NCBI GenBank assembly: GCA_903813345.2
Contig: CAIIXF020000012.1
Coordinates: 30,531,001 to 30,595,000 of the forward strand
Length of the DNA: 64,000 bases
Source: Owenia fusiformis
Lineage: Eukaryota > Annelida > Polychaeta > Sabellida > Oweniidae
Direction: 5' to 3'
The position numbers and the translations under genes were made by a program. Below are positions 25,401 to 35,700 of the stretch, piece after piece (position 1 is the stretch's first letter; each line of letters begins with the position of its first letter). A model generated the notes under the pieces. It saw nothing but the letters and a program-made list of their open reading frames with translations, ran no database searches and was not told the DNA's origin.

Positions 25401-25518
25401 TTTGCTCTAAATTTCGCCACACATTTATTGAGAACAAAATAATCATAAAGAGAATCTTACCTTCACACAAAATCGCCAAAGTTACAGTCAAAAAGACTGC
25501 TCTCGTAAAAGGCGTCAT
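18734..25518 (-). CDS. Secreted AMOP protein with ITIH-type C-terminal domain, complete (525 aa)
   Basis: Nine exons close in phase: 25461-25518, 25020-25178, 24604-24728, 23915-24111, 23192-23469, 22636-22674, 22094-22446, 21191-21344, 18734-18948 (stop at 18734). Exon 1 is a signal peptide, [20 protein letters not shown] linker of about 90 aa leads to AMOP (about 112-265), a short Gly/Trp linker, and a C-terminal domain (about 287-525). That domain opens WGDPHLLFDV, has GEIYQYYTETSTGTQVNAKF, then GGLMG, and ends CWHVPYGGRDLL...SCIF. These features resemble the ITIH heavy-chain C-terminal domain, which begins at a DPH(F) cleavage motif and ends CW followed by a short aromatic tail. No VIT or VWA domain is present. 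The gene lies upstream of and head-to-tail with the MUC4-like gene. A reading as a very diverged VWD is possible, since both start WGDPH and contain GLMG. Confidence 0.85.
19152..21100. mobile_element. Foldback DNA transposon, CAC termini, 5-bp target duplication ATTCT
   Basis: The terminal inverted repeats begin CACGGGGTACCATCGAATAA on both sides, and the arms match over roughly 450-500 bp. Each arm contains the doublet GGAACGTAACCGGAGC. The 5 bases outside each end are identical (19147-19151 and 21101-21105, ATTCT). No transposase frame is visible, so it is non-autonomous. CAC ends with 5-bp duplications recall the Transib/RAG-like superfamily, but the rest of that consensus is not matched. 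Confidence 0.82.
21700..21835. repeat. Dispersed repeat, copy 2 (copy 1 at 9150-9280)
   Basis: Contains GACATCGTTTCTTTTCCACG followed by TTAGATCATGATTTGGGATA, similar to copy 1. It lies in an intron between the C-terminal domain exons. Confidence 0.5.
22838..22905 (-). repeat. tRNA-derived SINE-like fragment, copy 1
   Basis: On the minus strand CGCTAAGCTAGGC resembles a pol III A box and GATTTCGACACCC a B box, about 35 bp apart. A second copy at 60121-60200 has GCTAAGCTAGGTG and GAGTTCGAAACAC. It is not a functional tRNA by inspection. Confidence 0.45.
23192..24728 (-). CDS. AMOP exons (3-5) of the AMOP-ITIH_C gene
   Basis: Exon 3 (24604-24728) ends ELCDE and exon 4 begins WLAD, giving the opening C..W. 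Exon 4 (23915-24111) has EPCPCTIVQAKKDPRFRRD, and then HCVLQRRP at its end. Exon 5 (23192-23469) starts with GAGQKCCYDKDGELY and has CC..A then C..Y..RPSDDC.GY. This is the same AMOP motif order as in the neighbouring gene and the exon break is in the same place. Confidence 0.85.
24150..24460. mobile_element. Compound palindromic MITE, CAATACAG arms
   Basis: Two nested palindromes are visible: CTGTATTGCTACTGAGATTA against CAATCTCAGTAGCAATACAG, and CAATACAGGATATATTCTGC against GCAGAATATATCCTGTATTT. It lies in the intron between AMOP exons 3 and 4. Confidence 0.7.
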
Positions 25519-25610
25519 TGTTGCTTCCGTCGGGTCACGTGGTCCCCGAGACCTTTAAGGGCTCGTACGTTCGGAGATCACGCCAGAATTAATATTTACA
25601 TGTTTGTTCA
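25519..25610 (-). promoter_or_regulatory. 5' flank/5' UTR of the AMOP-ITIH_C gene
   Basis: Matches the flank of the MUC4-like gene (16833-16930). It contains GGGGACCACGTGACCCG, so the conserved GGACCACGT motif forms an E-box CACGTG here, while the other copy reads CCACGTTACA. Confidence 0.55.
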
Positions 25611-26330
25611 ACAGTTCTGGACTCAGGAGTGAGCTCTCTGATAAAAAGGTGAAGCAATTGGCATTTTATGATTTAAACAATTGACTATGTGTCAAAAACG
25701 TTTTTAATAGGAATATGTAATTAGTGAGTTTTTACACCATATACAATGCTTATTGACATCAGGCGTGTGATGCTAAATGTCATGGGGTTTGTTTTAATCG
25801 GCATATACATCCATTATCAATTTATGACACACGTTTCAGTTGGTTTATGTGTGAACTATAAATTGTGTAATAGCGCTGTAAAGTTAATTTTGATTTTTTG
25901 ATGTCATCAGATATCATTTGTTTTAGTCAATGTTTATGTGCCCCATTTCGTCATCAAATAACTCTCTTTTCTCCGGGGTATTTTTGGCTATTGCTGTTTT
26001 ATCCTGGCCGGCGTCTTGCCCCCTCCCTGGATAGCTACGCAATACTATAATCTAATATTGAATCTTCTTACTATTTCATTAGTTTGCCAGTGCACTGAAG
26101 GAACAGTAATGTATTGCATACAATTCTGTATTTTTGACTGGGGGTATTGCCTGACCACACATGTTTGTGCAGCACAAAAAATGAAAGAATGTTAATGGGA
26201 TTATATCGATAGGTCATGGATCAGTACATGTATTTCCTCAGTTTGTTATTCCGAAGAAAAACAAACACTTATTTTAAATGAGGAACACGTTTTTTGAAAC
26301 TGACGAGGCTACTAATCCATGATCTATCGG
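25611..26330. other. Intergenic, nothing supported
   Basis: AT-rich sequence between the AMOP pair and the SEC14-like gene. I see no exon, RNA gene or clear repeat. Confidence 0.4.
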
Positions 26331-26339
26331 TATGATCTA

Positions 26340-26740
26340 TTGACATTTTCATCATTCTTTTTATGGTAACACATTGTTCTAAACTGCTGAAAACGAGAAA
26401 TGTTCTGGTAAACAAGAAATATGAGGTCCAATAATAGTCCTTGTCAAAAATAAAGCTGTCCAAAATTCTTTGCAATACATTATGGGTCCTTTAATAGATT
26501 ACGTGCTCGGGACTTTTATGGTAACATGTTGTTCTAATTCAAAACGGAAAATGTGAGGTCCAATAATAATCTTTGTCAAAACTAAAGCTGTCCAAAATTC
26601 TTAGCAATACATTATGAGTCATTTGAGAGATCACGTGTTCGGGGTTTTCATGGTGAAATTGTTCTAATTCAAAACGAGGAATGTGATTTTGAAAACTCAG
26701 GATATCTTTTGAGGAAGTTCCGAAATGTGTTACCAAGAAA
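26340..26740. repeat. Direct repeats of about 130 bp, about three diverged copies
   Basis: Recurring motifs are GTTCTAATTCAAAACG, GAGGTCCAATAATA, TTGTCAAAA.TAAAGCTGTC and GCAATACATTATG. The copies are about 75-90 percent alike by eye. Confidence 0.7.
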
Positions 26741-27184
26741 TGCATGGGATGAATTGATTCTTAAGAAACGAATAGTAGTTGTGATATTCAGAACTCTGTG
26801 TTCCTCTCCCTTCTTTTTACCCAATAATTGGCAAATTCGGGTGGCATTTGTTAATGTTTTCTTAGGCTTTATTTTGTTTACACTTCGCATTAGTCTGATT
26901 TAGCTTCATAATAAATGATAGCTTCGTCTTCTTACTATACATTAACACTGCAGGTTTTATCTAATTTTAAATTGCATATATAACATATGAATTATAAATA
27001 TTTGCTGTTTGTCATTGATAAAAGGGACCCGATTTGTCATTGATGTAAGCCATGTGCAACAGTAGCCATTGGAAGTTGAATAGAGGTAATTATTTCAAAT
27101 GCATATTTTGGTTCAGAGTAATTCCATCTATAATTAAATTTAGAACTAACCTATGGGTTATGGGTAATTATGTTTCTGTGTTTT

Positions 27185-27813
27185 AAAGTTTCTTACCGTT
27201 GGCTCTCAATTTTATAGTAAGAGGAGTTGGAAGCTCAAACTTTGACATGAGACAGGATAGTTAGTTTCCTTGAAACTGAACGAGTTTCATATAAATTGGT
27301 TTATTGGTAGTGACACAGAGTCAATACATATTTTCAATGACTTAGCTAGGTGGAGCAGCGTTATATCTAAAAAAATATCTGCTGAGTTGTGGTTCTGGAA
27401 ATTTACCGACATTGTTTAAAACCTCTCATGCGAAGGCCTTAAACGTGTGTTTTTTGGATCGAGTGGACAGATTAAGGAAGTGCATTGCAACTGGGGTTGA
27501 ATATTTTGAAGGAGAATGAATATTAGCAGAAAAACTATTTAAACATGATTAAACTACAGTCTGTTGAGAGATGACACTACTTAGTGTTAGAAATTTCCAA
27601 AACTGCATCTTAGCATAATTTTTTTTATAAAAAACGCTGCTCCACCTAATTCAATCATTGAAAATATGTATTGACTCTGTGTCACTACCAATGAACTAAT
27701 TTAAATGAAACTCAGACAGTCTCAAGCAAACTTACTACCCTATCTCATGTAAAAGTTTGAGTATCCAATTCCTCTTATTAAAAAATCTAGAGCCTACGGT
27801 AAGAAACTTTTTG
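27185..27813. mobile_element. Foldback element with arms of about 190 bp
   Basis: Ends AAAGTTTCTTACCGTTGGCT and its inverted counterpart at 27792-27813. Inner arms share TGACACAGAGTCAATACATA and AGGTGGAGCAGCG in inverted orientation. No transposase frame. Confidence 0.78.
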
Positions 27814-27819
27814 ATCGGC

Positions 27820-28429
27820 CCTTGTATATGCCCTGAGTACAGTTTCAACATATTCAGTTGGCAAACCAGAGAATGTAATTGATGATATATAAAACAATAA
27901 AACAGAACAGAACATATACCAATAGGTTATCAATATGATCTATTACCATTTTTACATTACAAACACGAATATTGGTGTTATCATGATATTCACACATTAT
28001 TCATTTTAGTAAACAACCCCTTTGTGGTCTACAAACGTGTTGATAGGAGGGATAGATGTAACAATTGTCTTCGATATGATACAATTGTATATCACGTCAT
28101 CGATATAGCCTACATTACTGAATAATCACAAATATTGTGCTAAATAATAAAAAATACGTTAAATATTAGTTGAATATTGAATACACCATCAAATTGTAAG
28201 AAGATGTTTCTAATCCCTCTGTGACATACTGCAACTGCAAGGCGGTCGTAGATTAAAAAATCGAAAGAAATATGCAGCATAATTAGGCAGTAATGATGTC
28301 AATTTTCTAAATCGATTTTGTGAAACTGCAGCCGCCGTAGAGCAAATGTGACTGAGACTTTATATACGTCATAAATATACTATCTGTTGTTTGGAGAGTT
28401 GATATAATACTTTTAGACGCAGGACAACA
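27820..28429. other. Intergenic and 3' flank of the SEC14-like gene
   Basis: No exon is visible. The 3' flank contains a MITE end (GAGCAAATGTGACTGAG, about 28340-28356) about 75 bp past the stop codon, so it may lie inside the 3' UTR. I could not place a polyadenylation signal securely. Confidence 0.4.
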
Positions 28430-31400
28430 TCATATACTGGCGTCCTTCATCTTTGAATTAAGTTCGTTCCAGCTACCATGTTGTACAATATCGTTTAGGT
28501 CTTTATTGACGCCGGAATCAGTAGGCTCTATAGTCTCTATGACGTAGAATAACTTCTTGTCACGTGTCCAGCTAAAACTGTTGTCGAATACAATCGTATC
28601 TGGAAATTTTACATAAAAGAAAATATTATGTGAATTGAAAGTAACAGCTATTTTAAAATCAAGGATTGTGTGTCTAATGCATATGTCTCAGTCGCATTTA
28701 ATTTACGACAATCGTACGACAGCCCCCGAACGGCTGCCGTAGAACAAATGTGACCGAGGTTAATACTTAGTACATCCAAGAGGTTAGTACATACTTAGAG
28801 GTTAATACTTAGAGGTTAATACTTAGTTATAGTTTCTCTTTAAAATTGTTGCACAGGAAACAAATGTAGTTTTGAGGCATAGAGACTAGGAAAATTTAAA
28901 AATCTTCAAGAATAATTAAAGTGCCTTTTATCAGCTGGCCATGTATTGTATTGTATTGTATTGTATATTCTTTATTTCCTCCATTAAATGAAGATTACAA
29001 TTTAACATTTTAACTTAACTCAAAATTAAGGAAAAATAAAATAATAATAATAAAATGTACATTATTTACAAATATTCCAGGTATTTACATATTTAAATGT
29101 AGTACAGCATGGTTTAGCAAATAATCTATTTTCACCGCAGATACTATTAAAAATTGTTGCCAAATGCAATCATTACAATCAAATAACATATCTGTTCTGC
29201 TACCTGAAATAGTTTCAAGAAATATCTCATCATCAGTATTAAATAACGCCACAGAGTCAACAACTCCTAATGTATCAACAACAGCATTAAATAGATTATC
29301 TCTTTCTTGAAATAGTACTTGACATTGTAATAATATATGTTTTGTGATGTCATTCGTCACACTATTGCAAAGAGGACAGCATCTATCAGTTTCTGAGTTC
29401 AGTATTAATAAGGATAAAAGCTGTCCCAATTTCCAAGTGTGAGATGGATAAATAATTCCCAATTTCCAATGTATTATTGGTTCGTACACTGTATGACTAT
29501 TTCTAAAGCGATATAGAGAGGCATCCTGATTCAGCATGTGGTGCCATAATTGCTGTTGTTTTGAAAAGATTTGTGCGTTTACTATCATTTTCCATTTGGA
29601 TTTATGCATTACAACAGTAGTTTTAATATAACGTTCAAACTCAGTATATAAAATAGGATAAGAATCTTTAAGTTGCAGAATATCAGCCAAAAAGCCCATT
29701 TGTTTGAGGTGTAAAACGTCTCTAACCAGCAAGCTAGATATTCTAATTAGTAAAATCTGTTTTTGAACATATAGATTATCAGTTCTCAGTAGTCTGCCAA
29801 GAAACAGGAATTTCATTTTATTGATGTAACTCTCAACGGACAATAGACCAAGCGTGCTCAAGACTATAGCACTAGGTGTTCTTATAGGGAAACCTTGGAT
29901 TCTTTTGGCAACCTGTCGTTGAGCACGCTCGAGCTTTTCCATTTCATTTCGTTTAATATTGAACCAAAGTTCACACCCATAAAATGCAGAAGGCATTATA
30001 ATATTTTTCCATATTTTGGCACTAGTTAGAGGGTTGAGACCATTACGGTACATACCAATAAAACACAAAGAGTTAAAAGTACGTGTTGCTTTAAGACAAG
30101 CTTCCGTTATAGCTGCCTTAGAGCTTACATGAGTATTAGAGTCAATGATATTGCCTACGTATATTTGTTGGTGTCTAGTTGGAAGGGATTCACGTCCAAG
30201 GTGCCAACGTGTTTCATCATATCGTTTTAAATGCAAATCATATATTAATATGGCACTTTTACATTTATCTAAGGGAAAACCTGCATGGTATACTAGACGC
30301 CAGCGACAGCTGTAATTATATACAATATCTAATAATTTTTGTAGTTCATTAGGCGTAGTTCCTAACACGGTAGTATCATCCGCTACTAGGATACATGGTA
30401 TTATTAAGTCATCGCTAAGTGCGACTCCAAGGCCAGAATCACATAATTCTTTTATAAGGTCATCAATATATAACATGAACCAGAGCGATGAGCAAATTCT
30501 ACCTTGACCACATCCCTGATTAATAGTAATTTCACGGGAGTATGACCCATCATATAGAATTCTAGCTTTCGTGTCGCTATACGATTTGACAAAGAGTCTC
30601 CAAGCTTTTGAGTTAATTCCAAGTTTATATAATTTTACAAAAAGTCCATTTCTGTACAATAAATCAAAAGCTTGGAGATTATCAAGCATGGCTGTGAAAA
30701 TGGGAGAGTTTCTCTCTTGGAAATGAGCTACTATTTCTTTAAAAACGAATGTGGCCATTTGACTCCCGCCATTATGGGCAAATTGCAATTTGTGCGGAAC
30801 ATTTGCACATTTCAAGATATGCATATTCCTTTCCAAGAGAATAGTATCCCAAAGTTTGTTAATAACAGAGGTGAGTGTAAGTCCTCTATAGTTTGTCTTG
30901 ATTAATTTATCTTTTTTCTTGCCCTTGTACAATGAAATAATCACGCCAATTTTTTGGTTTTGCGGGACGTATTCTAGCCTAATCATTGCATTGAATAGGT
31001 CAGTGATCACCCTGTATGAGAATGCAGCATGAAATATTGATATGCAGATTTGTTATTGTTTTATGTTCCAGGTCATGTAGTTAACCAAATGATATAAAGG
31101 CGGGACAGTTACAGGAATATATTTTGTAAGTGAAATCCAGGATATTAAAGGGAACAAACATTTTTAATGTTGACCTAATTTTCACTGAAAAGGCAAGTTT
31201 TATAATGTGATGTATCTTCTTTAGCCTCAATGCCTTATTTTACATTCTGGCAATACCTCCGCAATGTTTTAAAGGTCAAACACTTGTCAAAACAAAATTA
31301 AAAAAATGTATAAACCTTTTTCGTTGAGTTATGTACTCCCCTTTTGGAAAAAAGCATTTACCTTGGACTGATCATTTTTCATTAATATAAAATAGCGTAA

Positions 31401-32713
31401 TTGCGAAATAATACACTCTCTTTTATCAAAATAAAGATGGCAGAAAATCGCGTTTTTAACAGCACTGGTCAAAACGACCATTACTGTATAAATTACTATA
31501 CTAATTTTCGACATTCTGTAAAAAAGTGTCCTTTGAACAAAAGGGATCAGACATTGAGTTAATTATCACTTTGCCCTTTCGATACGTTTGCGCTGATCGA
31601 TGCAAATGTTAACGTATCGATATTATCATTGACATTCTCAAGTACATGTTTGTGATAGAAGTATGGTTCCACAAAAGTAATATTAATTTTCAGGTTGTGC
31701 TGAAAAAATGTCAAGGATCGGATAAATCTTTTAACTAATATTTTTAGCAGAATATCTGTCAAAATGAGATTTGTGAGAGTTTTTCCTGAAGTTTTTCCTA
31801 CACTGGGTGTACATGTAGTTTTCTTTTGTCGTCTGTGAATAAAATTGTAAAAGTTACAGACTCACATTCTCCAGCTTCGGTGCAAATGTGGTCGCCATCT
31901 TCCGGAACCATGTGACTATTTACACGTTCTACAGGCATGACGTCATGAGTTTCGCCATTTGGTGACGTAAATTTGAGTCCAAACCCAATATCGTAATTTT
32001 CTGTTTTAAATTCCCACCTGGAAAATAGAAGAGAATAATGTTGACTTCAATGTTTGGAATAACTTTTCTCAATCAGAAAAGAATCTTCATTTTTTGTGAA
32101 GAAAGAGCTCGAGTCTACGTAGCGCCAACGACTCAGAGATTAAGATATGCTATATTAGCCATTGCACATCTTTTGAAATGTGCAAAACGAATATCCGTCT
32201 GTTAAAAATGTCATTGGAAAAGATACTCCCTCGGTGAAAATATGTTGCACCCTTCACTTAATCGCACTCACACTGTGTATTCTAATTTCCGTTTGTTAAC
32301 ATGTCAATTAAGAGGATACTCCATTAGTGAAAATATGTTGCACCCTTCACTTAATTGCACTTACATTGTGTATTCTAATTTCCGTTTGTTAACATGTCAA
32401 TTAAGAGGATACTCCATTGGTGAAAATATGTTGCACCCTTCACTTAATTGCACTTACATTGTGTATTCTAATTTACGTTTGTTAACATGTCAATTAAGAG
32501 GATACTCCATTGGTGAAAATATTCTGCACTCTTCACTCAATGGCATTCACAGTGTCCGCTGTTATCAACTTACCTTAACATCGTTCCAGGTTTCTCGATT
32601 TGAAATTTCAGATCTTTAGTTTTTCCTGGGTCGACACTAGATGTCACCATATTCTCAGTGACTGATATGTCTTTTAGGAAAAACTCTTCAGGAACGTCCC
32701 CTCCCCAGCATAT
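28430..32713 (-). CDS. SEC14L: SEC14L exons 10-12: GOLD domain and C-terminus
   Basis: Exons 32574-32713, 31866-32017 and 28430-28599. The beta-sandwich marks are FQIEKPGTMLRWEFKTENYD (phase 2 join), DIGFGLKF, NSHMVPEDGDHICTE, GEY|TIVFDNSFSWTRDKKLFY across the last join, and a terminal SKMKDASI. The last intron contains the RT-bearing LINE in the same orientation. Confidence 0.88.
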
Positions 32714-35700
32714 CTGCAAAGAATTAATTTATTTCGTTAGTGGCAGCCCGTAATGGCCATCTATAAAAGGCATTGTGTACATCTAGCTGATGCGTTAACA
32801 ATTGCAAGGTAAAACTACCTATACTATAAAGGTATTATTTGTTTATTCCTGTTGTTGTGGTATCGAACATTTCATAGGCTTTGGGTAATAGAAAAAATGT
32901 TTATTAAAAGATGACAGTGTAGTTCACCTGTTTATATATTAGCGAGAATAATAGCATATATGTATAAATAGTACAAACAGTGGAAATTCTTTAAGATTGT
33001 CGTACCGCGCTTTTAGGTAAGGAATATTGCCTTGTTTTTTACCTTGAAATTATAGGAATATGGCTACGAATGTTGGTACGAATTTGAACATGATATATCA
33101 ACTTGGTCAATGTCTGTATCATGAAAGCAACGAAAACGAAGATTAAAAACGAAACTTTTTCTGAAACTGTATGTTTGAAATAAATTTCATCTTCCATTTC
33201 CATTTAAAGTCCATCTTCTCTGCCAGTGCCCCCTCACCAACAATATCTATAACCGTACCCCTCGAAGAAGGAGTGCACCTAAGTGGTACAAGACCGCATC
33301 GGGTACACAAGGGATTGGGCAAGATTACCGCCATAATGTACCTTAGAAGGGCATTTTGGGTCACCATCCGGATCTGTCTGGGAACCTCCAAGAAAAGCAG
33401 GTAACTCTTCTGTGTCTATATATTTGAGTAATTCTTCTTTGAAATTACCTGAAACAAAATATCAGCAGCTATAATGAGAGAAAATTGAAATTTCACATTC
33501 GTTTTTTGTTGATTGAGAGCCACTTGATCAGAATTTTGTTCTAGTTTTGAATAGACATATCTTAGACCGCTTTCTACATTTTTGATTCTGCATATATTTT
33601 CTTCCAAAATCGAAATGTATTAAAATTTTGAATGACATTTGCATAGTCATAAACGATATAAACAATGAAAGCAGATATTGAATAATCAAATGTAACTTTC
33701 CAGTGTTCCAAATGGTCAACTATTAGCGCACGTGGATAAAAAAACAAGAGGGAGTTTAAGCTTGCAATGTTTCTCACAACCTAAACGTGAACGGAATAGA
33801 TATAAGCGATGCATTTATATGGGCGATTGGGCATACGTATAGGTTAGCGTTTCGATTTTATATGCAAGCTAAATCTCCCTATTAAAAACGCCGAGATGCG
33901 GAACTATTGGAATAAACCAATATCAGTGACGAAAAAACACACGAACCTCCTAAAACGTGGATTTTGTTCTTCATGTGGTCGCTTATGAGAGGCCTCCCTA
34001 GTCGCCAGATGATTGGGAAAATACTTGGAGCTGAAATTTAGATGAATATATAAATAAGGGCTAAGGGTTGTTCAAAAAGTTTTGCACAAATATATCTAAT
34101 TATGAAAATAATACACAAAGTTTGTTCAAAATTGGTAATGATGTGTCCCTATCTTGTTTCCTTACACTGTCAAGGTTTCATACACTCGTTATGCAAATAG
34201 GCTTATCAAAGAGGTTACATTTTGCCCTAAGTGAGCATGGCAAGACACCATATTTTGATTCAATGATGTATTCAGGATCAAAATGTGGCGAGGCAAATGT
34301 AAAAGGTGAAGCAAATTGAGGGGAAATATGGTATATTTCTATTTTCGGACTTCATTTGCACAGTTTGAATTCGAAATAATATTTTTCTGTAAAGTTTTGC
34401 TGAAGCAGTTACGTCGCCTGCTTCATGCCGGGCTACCCCCTTGGATAATAATAGATTAAAATACAATTACACTTTGGGTTCAGAGCATTTAAAGGTTTTC
34501 ATATTTTGCATTAATATTATGTAATAAAACATAATGAAGCTAGACCCATTACACACATGACAAAACATTTTATTTTATTTCAAATGATAAGTTATAAAAA
34601 TGAGAGCGAATAAGTGAACAAATTAAGATATTTTTGTTTTGAAAAATTCTGCAACTTGTTTTCTCAATTCTTGTCATCTAAGTAGCCAATGTGGTTTACG
34701 ACTTACCATTGACTACAAATAATTTGTAGACAGATTCTGGATAGTTATCTTCTAGAATTTGTACAAGATGTGTGTACATTGTCATGCCAGGCCGCCATAG
34801 TTGTTTCGTGCCTGCGTTACTCATGTCAAATACAACAACCATTTGATCTACTTTTTTACCTAACTGAAAAATAAAGAAAAATGACGAGGATTTAACCAAG
34901 TATTCTCGATATTAAAGTATTCATTATATCATATTTGATATATATTGATTCAGGTAGATGGTCTATTTTCATCAACAATGTTACGATTCAAGGGTAACCA
35001 AAGGGCATTCTTCTTCTAAATATATATTGCATGTTCAAGAAATAGCATCTTATGTCATGCTAAAGAAATAGCATCTTATGTCACGCTCAAGAAATAGCAT
35101 CTTATGTCACGCTCAAGAAATAGCATACTATGTCACGCTAAAGAAAAAGCATTCTATGACATGCTCAAGAAGTAGCATCCTATTTCATGCTAAAGAAATA
35201 GCATAATATGTCATGCTAAAGAAATAGCATCTTATGTCATGCTCAAGAAATAGCATCCTATGTCATGATAAGGAAATAGCATCCTATGTCATGCTAAAGA
35301 AATAGCATCCTATGACATGCTTAAGAAATAACATCCTGTTTCATGCTAAAGAAATAGCATCGTATGTCATGCTAAAGAAATAGCATTCCATGTCAAGCTA
35401 AAGAAACAGCATCCTATGTCATGCTAAAGAAATAGCATCCTTTGACATGATAAAGAAATTTTCACGGCATTCGAAAAATCAATAACGCATTTGTTGTGTA
35501 CAGTTGCTAAACGAAAAGTGTGAAATGTGTGAAAAGAATTTAAGCCCAAGACTCAATGCATTGTGGCTGCTTCATTCCACTCAGATGTTGTTTCCTAAAC
35601 TTTGCATTTTCCTTGCGGGGTCATGCAAAGATTTGAAAATAACATCTTCGTGGAATGGTTCAGCACACAATGCACTGGGTCCAAGGCTTAAATCCTTAAA

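Noticed and set aside
32242-32619. 125-codon plus-strand frame with repeated peptide
   Set aside because: Made by the 93-bp minisatellite (multiple of three) and runs antisense through SEC14L exon 10; no splice or start evidence.
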